Positions 46,079 to 50,597 of a stretch of DNA of 50,597 nucleotides are shown here, in pieces (position 1 is the first letter of the stretch; the number at the start of each line of letters is the position of its first letter). Below the pieces are notes generated by a model. The model made no database searches. It had not been told where the DNA came from and worked only from the letters and a program-made list of their open reading frames with translations. A program made the position numbers and the translations under genes. This DNA is from a virus: positions 1-50,597 of the IMG/VR virus record IMGVR_UViG_3300025141_015366. One strand, 5' to 3'.

Positions 46079-47257
46079 ATGTCTTATTACAAATTTGGAA
46101 AGAATGATTTATTTTATAATACGATCAAGGCTTATCCAAAAGTAAATTTTATAATTTATAGCGGATCCGCGTATTATAATAACAAAAATTATGAATCTGG
46201 TGCCTTTTCTGACCCCGTCTTAAATGTTCCTGATGGCCATATAAGCCTGCATGAACTTAACGTCGATAGAACAAATTTAATTTATCCTTGGATTCCCAAG
46301 GGTTCGGATAGAAATTATTTTAAAAGCGTCACTTCAAGTTCTTTTAACGAGGTTGAGTTTGGTGAGCAGTTGACCGGAAGTTATCCGCTGTCTGCATCTA
46401 TTTCTAGAGATTATATTGTTGCGTCCCCGACAACACCACAACAGATAACCAGTTCTCGCCGCCTGAAAGCTCTTGAAAATACGATTAGTTTTTATAGGAC
46501 CTTAAGCAATCAATTTCAGTATTCTAGCTCTCTTCGAAATTTCGACGATGGCGACATTAATCTTATAAGTGTTCCTTCTATTTTTTATGGTTCATCGATA
46601 AAGAAAGGCTCAATAGATTTAAAGTTTTATGTGTCTGGGACTTTGGTTGGGCAAGCAAAGGATGAGAGGAAAAATGGGGAATTAATACAAGTAGGCCCCA
46701 GTGGTGTTGCGGAATCTGGAAGTGTAATTGGCTTGGCTTTGTATAACGAGGGGTTTTTAATTTTAACAGGATCGCAGGCCTTGAGTGGTACCCACACTGA
46801 GGTTTATCCTCCTGCTCTTTTTCCCGAGAGCCCGAAGTGGACTCACTTTGGAACTTTTGGGTCAGCCCCGGCCCTCGCAGGCTCTTCGAGCTTTTCAATT
46901 GATTTCATGGGAACTACCTATACTTCCGTAGTAACGATGATGGCTCATGCTCCAAGCATCGCCCTGAACCACTCAAACAATCCCACATTTCTTGACAGAT
47001 CATCAGTTGATACTATGTTGCCAACCATTGAAAATTATCAAAATACAACTATAGTTGGAGAAATTACTCATAATATTAAAAACATTGTCAAAAGTCCGTA
47101 TAATGATCCAACAGGGAGTTTTCAGAAGCAAACGTACATTTCAAGAATTGGACTCTATGACGACGATAAAAATCTTATTGCTATTGCCAAGGTGGCAACC
47201 CCTGTTAGAAAAAGAGAAACAGACTCTTATACCTTCAAACTTAAACTTGATATTTAA
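46079..47257 (+). CDS. Virion structural protein, paralogue B
   Basis: A 392-aa protein, last of the structural block. It shares with the preceding protein GLALYNEGFLILTGS, NHSNNPTFLDRS and the terminal TYISRIGLYDDDKNLIAIAK, so the two arose by duplication. The first ~170 residues differ, apart from a common richness in Tyr, Ser and Asn. GGAG at 46068-46071 lies seven bases before ATG 46079. The stop TAA shares one base with the ATG of the resolvase, so structural and replication genes are on one transcript here. The two paralogues may form a mixed ring or fibre; that is inference. Confidence 0.65.
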   Translation: MSYYKFGKNDLFYNTIKAYPKVNFIIYSGSAYYNNKNYESGAFSDPVLNVPDGHISLHELNVDRTNLIYPWIPKGSDRNYFKSVTSSSFNEVEFGEQLTGSYPLSASISRDYIVASPTTPQQITSSRRLKALENTISFYRTLSNQFQYSSSLRNFDDGDINLISVPSIFYGSSIKKGSIDLKFYVSGTLVGQAKDERKNGELIQVGPSGVAESGSVIGLALYNEGFLILTGSQALSGTHTEVYPPALFPESPKWTHFGTFGSAPALAGSSSFSIDFMGTTYTSVVTMMAHAPSIALNHSNNPTFLDRSSVDTMLPTIENYQNTTIVGEITHNIKNIVKSPYNDPTGSFQKQTYISRIGLYDDDKNLIAIAKVATPVRKRETDSYTFKLKLDI

Positions 47258-47796
47258 TGATTTTAGGACTTGATATCTCAACCTCTATTACTGGAATAAC
47301 GGTGATAGACGAAGAGGGAAGTATTATTCTTTGTGAGGCCGTCGATACGAGGAATAAAAATAAATTCCCATCTTTGCTTTCTAAAGCAACGTTCATTAAG
47401 AATAAGCTGTGGGAAATAGAGGATGCGCACTCTATAGACAAGGTTTATATCGAAGAAAGTCTCCAGTCTTTTCGTTCTGGCTTCTCTTCTGCAAAAACAC
47501 TCTCGACATTATCTAAAATAAATGGTATAGTAAGTTATCTCGTTTGGGAGATCTTTGAGATGGAGCCTGAGTTTATTGCCTCGACTTCAGCCAGGAAGCT
47601 CTGCGGGATAAGAGTCCCAAGAGGCACGAAGGCCAAGAAGGTCGTTCTCCAGTTTTTGCTTGACAACGACCCCCAGTTTGGTATAAGATACACAAAGCAA
47701 AATAATCCATCACCCGATTCTTATGATCGGGCTGATTCACTAATAATAGCGAGAGCAGGATTAGAGCTTTGCAGGCAAAAAAACTTAAAATCTTAA
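47257..47796 (+). CDS. RuvC-like Holliday junction resolvase
   Basis: A 179-aa nuclease of the RuvC/RNase H fold that should cut branched DNA during recombination and packaging. The acidic triad is visible: Asp6 in MILGLDISTS, Glu66 or Glu67 in VYIEESL, and Asp157/Asp160 in SYDRADSLIIARAG. The spacing of the three motifs and the total length suit RuvC-type resolvases. In T4 this job is done by the unrelated endonuclease VII (gp49). The gene begins within the TAATG of the last tail gene and overlaps the primase by 28 bases, so it is part of a replication/recombination cluster. Metal-dependent activity is expected from the intact triad. Confidence 0.85.
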   Translation: MILGLDISTSITGITVIDEEGSIILCEAVDTRNKNKFPSLLSKATFIKNKLWEIEDAHSIDKVYIEESLQSFRSGFSSAKTLSTLSKINGIVSYLVWEIFEMEPEFIASTSARKLCGIRVPRGTKAKKVVLQFLLDNDPQFGIRYTKQNNPSPDSYDRADSLIIARAGLELCRQKNLKS

Positions 47797-48707
47797 GAGA
47801 TGTCCTTGGAGAATATAGGAGAGAGAGAAAAGAATTTCTTTTTTACTGCCCCAAGTGCGATCATCACAAGCCAAAACTTTCAGTTAATCTAAGCAACGGG
47901 TGCTTTAAGTGCTGGGTCTGCGATTATTCGGGAAGAAAAATCCGAAGCCTCGTTCGTAAGCACGGCTCATATCTTGATTATAAAGCATGGGGTGAGTTCG
48001 AAGAGCAAGTTGATATTTCAGAATTTGATTTGTTCTTTGATCCATTCAATGAGGTAAAAAAAGAAGAAGTCCTGGAGTTGCCGGAAGAATTTATTTCACT
48101 CGTCAATAGAAATTTACCTCTTTCATCATTACCCGCTCGCCAATATCTAAAAGATCGTGGAGTAACGAAGATGGATATCTGTCGGTGGAAAGTGGGCTTC
48201 TGCGGCAAAGGTGAGTACGAAGGTTACGTTGTTATCCCATCGTTCAATTTGGAGGGAAACGTTAACTTTTTCGTTGCCAGGAGCTATAATGGAGATTGGA
48301 AGAAATATAAAAACCCCAAAGTATCGCGGAACACCATCATATTCGATGAACTCTTCCTGAATTTCCAGGAAGACTTAACTATCGTGGAGGGAGTATTTGA
48401 TGCGATTGTTGTAGGACATAATGCGGTGCCCCTTCTCGGATCAACTCTTTCCGAGAAGTCAAAGCTACTGCATGAAATTATAAAAAATGATACCACGGTT
48501 TATCTTGCTTTAGATTTCGATGCCGAAAAGAAGTCGATGAGAGTTATAAAGAAGCTTCTTGAATATGGCATCGAAGTTTATAAAATCGACACTTCGGAGT
48601 TTGATGATGTCGGAGAGATGAACCGGGAAGAGTTTTTAAAAAGAAAACGAAATGCAACCCTAATGACCGAGGAGGTTTGCCTGTTTCATCAGGCGATGAG
48701 TGTATAA
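47769..48707 (+). CDS. DNA primase, zinc-ribbon plus TOPRIM (T4 gp61-like/DnaG-like)
   Basis: A 312-aa primase that should lay RNA primers for lagging-strand synthesis. The N-terminal zinc finger has YCPKC (Cys27, Cys30) and CFKCWVC (Cys48, Cys51), with LSVNL between them as in the CHC2-type fold. The TOPRIM motifs are TIVEGVFDA (Glu207) and LALDFDAEK (Asp249, Asp251), which bind metal. The start is TTG 47769 with AGGA (47758-47761) upstream; no ATG precedes the zinc finger. There is no helicase domain, so a separate helicase should lie elsewhere. It shares one base with the next gene. T4 gp61 is 342 aa, so the length is similar. Confidence 0.88.
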   Translation: MQAKKLKILRDVLGEYRRERKEFLFYCPKCDHHKPKLSVNLSNGCFKCWVCDYSGRKIRSLVRKHGSYLDYKAWGEFEEQVDISEFDLFFDPFNEVKKEEVLELPEEFISLVNRNLPLSSLPARQYLKDRGVTKMDICRWKVGFCGKGEYEGYVVIPSFNLEGNVNFFVARSYNGDWKKYKNPKVSRNTIIFDELFLNFQEDLTIVEGVFDAIVVGHNAVPLLGSTLSEKSKLLHEIIKNDTTVYLALDFDAEKKSMRVIKKLLEYGIEVYKIDTSEFDDVGEMNREEFLKRKRNATLMTEEVCLFHQAMSV

Positions 48708-50597
48708 TGAAAATAGCACACCTAGCAGACATTCATATTCGCAATCTTAAATATCATACGGAATACAAAGAGGTTTTTAGTCAGCTTTATAAAAAGCTAT
48801 TTGAAGAAAGAGTTGACGCCATTGTTGTGGTCGGGGATGTAGCACATACGAAGACACAACTGAGTCCAGAATACTTTGACATGTGTGCATTGTTTCTGGT
48901 AAACCTTGGTGACATCGCCCCCACGTTTGTAACTTTGGGTAATCACGATGGTAATTTACGGACGATTCATCGACAGGATGCAGTCTCGCCGATAGTAGAG
49001 GCGATAGATGATCCAAACATCAAATTGCTCAAAAACTCAGGTGAATGGGAAGTTGGTGAGGGGGTTATTTTTAATAATCTTTCAATTTTTGATACAGATA
49101 GCTGGGCAAACCCAACGGATCCAGAGAAAATAAATATCGCTCTTTACCATGGATCTGTAAGCGGATGTCAAACAGACGCCGGTTGGGTGATGGAGCACGG
49201 TGAGAATAATATTTCGATCTTCGAAGAGTTTGATTTTGCGATGCTTGGGGACATCCACAAAACAAACCAAATTCTTGACAAAGAAGGGCGGATTAGATAT
49301 TGTGGTTCACTTGTTCAGCAAAATCATGGTGAAACCAATGATAAGGGATTTTTGATTTGGGAGATCGAAGACAAAGATAATTTTAATGTTCGGCACGTTA
49401 AACTTGAAAACCCAAAACCGTTCATTACAATCGAATTAACAAAGAAGGGCAGAATGCCAAGGGGGTTACAAATCCCGGAAGGTTCACGCCTGCGCCTTGT
49501 ATCTAATAACAATCTGCCCCTTAACAGGATGAAGCGGGCAGTTGATGTCGCGAAAACAAAGTTTAAGCCGAGTAGCATTACTTTTCTTAATCGCGCCCTT
49601 GGAGATCGAGCAGACTTAGATGATTTGACGATTAACATTGGAGAGGAAGATCTTCGAGATATTGTGGTGCAGGAAAATCTCATTAAGGAATACTTGCAAG
49701 ATTATGAAGTACCCGGGGATCTATTAAAAAAGATCTATGAACTCAATAGCAAATATAATACAATTGTAGAAGAAAGTGAAGAGATTTCCAGAAATGTTAA
49801 TTGGAAATTAAAATCGCTGGAATGGGATAATTTGTTTAACTATGGTGAAGGAAATTATATTGATTTCGAAAAACTGGTGGGGACAGTTGGAATCTTTGGA
49901 AAGAATTATTCTGGAAAATCCAGTATAATTGATAGCATTCTTTACACGATATTCAACTCAACTTCTAAAAACGAGAGGAAAAATCTAAATGTTATCAATC
50001 AGAACAAAGAATATGGCCAAGGTCAAGCGAAGATAGAGATCGACAATAAAATCTATACGATTACGCGCCAATCTGAAAAGTATATTAAAAAGTTAAAGGG
50101 ATCTGAGACCGTTGAAGCAAAGACTGATTTGGATTTTAAAGTTTATGATCCTGTTTTGGATATTGAAAAAGATTTAAATGGCGTATCGAGAAACGATACC
50201 GACAGGCGCATCCGCAAAATATTTGGAACACTTGAGGATTTTCTCATAACCTCTATGACTTCTCAGCTTGGTGCTTTGCACTTCATTAAAGAGGGTTCCA
50301 CAAAGAGGAAGGAGATTCTTGCTAAGTTCTTGGATCTTGAAATTTTTGAAAGAAAATATAAGATGGCCAAAGACGACGCTGCCGACTTTCGCGGCGCGCT
50401 GAGGAGGCTGGAGGGCAAAGAATTTGGTGAAGAGATAGAAGATGCAAAGTTAAAATTGCAAGAAAACGAAGAGGCCACAGAAGAACAAAAGTATGCTTGT
50501 GATCAAATGAACGCTGCTCTTGGTTTATTCGAGAATCATCTTCAAGAAACTGAAAAGATAATAGAATCAATTCCCACAGAGATTATCGATGTCGTTG
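48707..50597 (+). CDS. Fused SbcD/Mre11-like phosphoesterase and SbcC/Rad50-like ATPase (3' partial)
   Basis: An open frame of 630 codons from ATG 48707 to the right edge, followed base by base with no stop. Residues 1-~330 are a Mre11/SbcD/gp47 phosphoesterase: LADIHIR (Asp8, His10), GDVAHT (Asp44), GNHDG (Asn79, His80), YHGSVSG and GDIHK, all metal ligands present. From about residue 375 a Rad50/SbcC/gp46 ATPase head begins: NYIDFEKLVGTVGIFGKNYS, with Walker A from Gly398 (GKNYSGKSS), later TSMTSQLG (Q-loop region) and RKEILAKFLDLEIFERKY, then the start of a coiled coil. In T4 and in bacteria these are two genes. The ATPase's second half (signature, Walker B) is beyond the edge. It should resect DNA ends for recombination-dependent replication. 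Confidence 0.88.
   Translation, partial: MKIAHLADIHIRNLKYHTEYKEVFSQLYKKLFEERVDAIVVVGDVAHTKTQLSPEYFDMCALFLVNLGDIAPTFVTLGNHDGNLRTIHRQDAVSPIVEAIDDPNIKLLKNSGEWEVGEGVIFNNLSIFDTDSWANPTDPEKINIALYHGSVSGCQTDAGWVMEHGENNISIFEEFDFAMLGDIHKTNQILDKEGRIRYCGSLVQQNHGETNDKGFLIWEIEDKDNFNVRHVKLENPKPFITIELTKKGRMPRGLQIPEGSRLRLVSNNNLPLNRMKRAVDVAKTKFKPSSITFLNRALGDRADLDDLTINIGEEDLRDIVVQENLIKEYLQDYEVPGDLLKKIYELNSKYNTIVEESEEISRNVNWKLKSLEWDNLFNYGEGNYIDFEKLVGTVGIFGKNYSGKSSIIDSILYTIFNSTSKNERKNLNVINQNKEYGQGQAKIEIDNKIYTITRQSEKYIKKLKGSETVEAKTDLDFKVYDPVLDIEKDLNGVSRNDTDRRIRKIFGTLEDFLITSMTSQLGALHFIKEGSTKRKEILAKFLDLEIFERKYKMAKDDAADFRGALRRLEGKEFGEEIEDAKLKLQENEEATEEQKYACDQMNAALGLFENHLQETEKIIESIPTEIIDVV

Noticed and set aside
49600-49860. 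Separate gp47 and gp46 genes with a start near the ATPase part
   Set aside because: I followed the frame codon by codon across this stretch and found no stop. It is possible that the ATPase also has an internal start, but I see no ribosome site that requires one.
1-50597. tRNA genes, CRISPR arrays, insertion sequences, long direct repeats
   Set aside because: Gaps between genes are all under 50 bases. I saw no cloverleaf, regular spaced repeat or transposase on reading both strands; a tRNA or repeat search program would be needed to be certain.

Overview
The window reads as one strand of a tailed-phage genome with a contractile (myovirus-type) tail of the T4-like superfamily, most likely from an uncultured marine phage. 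About 32 genes cover nearly all 50.6 kb, and every one is on the + strand. Neighbours overlap by 1-32 bases (ATGA, TTGA, TAATG) or sit within about 45 bases of each other. I see no tRNA, rRNA, CRISPR array, insertion sequence or integrase, and no gene-free stretch over 50 bases. The strongest phage markers are a gp55-like late sigma factor, gp25-like and gp6-like baseplate wedge proteins, an amidase-bearing hub protein, a T4-type primase and gp47/gp46 (SbcD/SbcC) nuclease modules. The host cannot be named from the sequence.

Region 1 (1-9836) is an A+T-rich sugar and methyl cassette. It holds the end of an FkbM-like methyltransferase, a sulfotransferase, five complete SAM methyltransferases (FkbM-type and class I), a CgeB-like glycosyltransferase, a GT11-type fucosyltransferase, GDP-L-fucose synthase, GDP-mannose 4,6-dehydratase, an extended SDR epimerase and a short UDP-glucose/GDP-mannose dehydrogenase. 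Read together, the genes can convert GDP-mannose to GDP-L-fucose, transfer fucose, and possibly methylate and sulfate a glycan. The target could be the virion or the host surface.

Region 2 (9848-11587) is a small regulatory block: a 64-aa protein of unknown role, an FmdB-type zinc ribbon, a single-pass membrane protein, the gp55-like sigma factor, and a 100-aa acidic-tailed protein coupled to it.

Region 3 (11580-47257) is the tail and baseplate module. In order it has an amidase-bearing hub (929 aa), a spike-like protein (309 aa), a 2652-aa protein with a hydrophobic core segment, gp25, gp6, a 493-aa beta-rich protein, a 3104-aa protein with two LamG-like domains and one discoidin-like domain, and six further structural proteins. 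Two of those six are paralogues, and two others share an N-terminal module.

Region 4 (47257-50597, cut at the right edge) is for replication and recombination: a RuvC-like resolvase, a zinc-ribbon/TOPRIM primase, and a single reading frame that joins an SbcD/Mre11-type phosphoesterase to an SbcC/Rad50-type ATPase.

The points most worth a second look are the phage-borne fucose/sulfate/methyl cassette, the fused Mre11-Rad50-like gene, and the two giant tail proteins.
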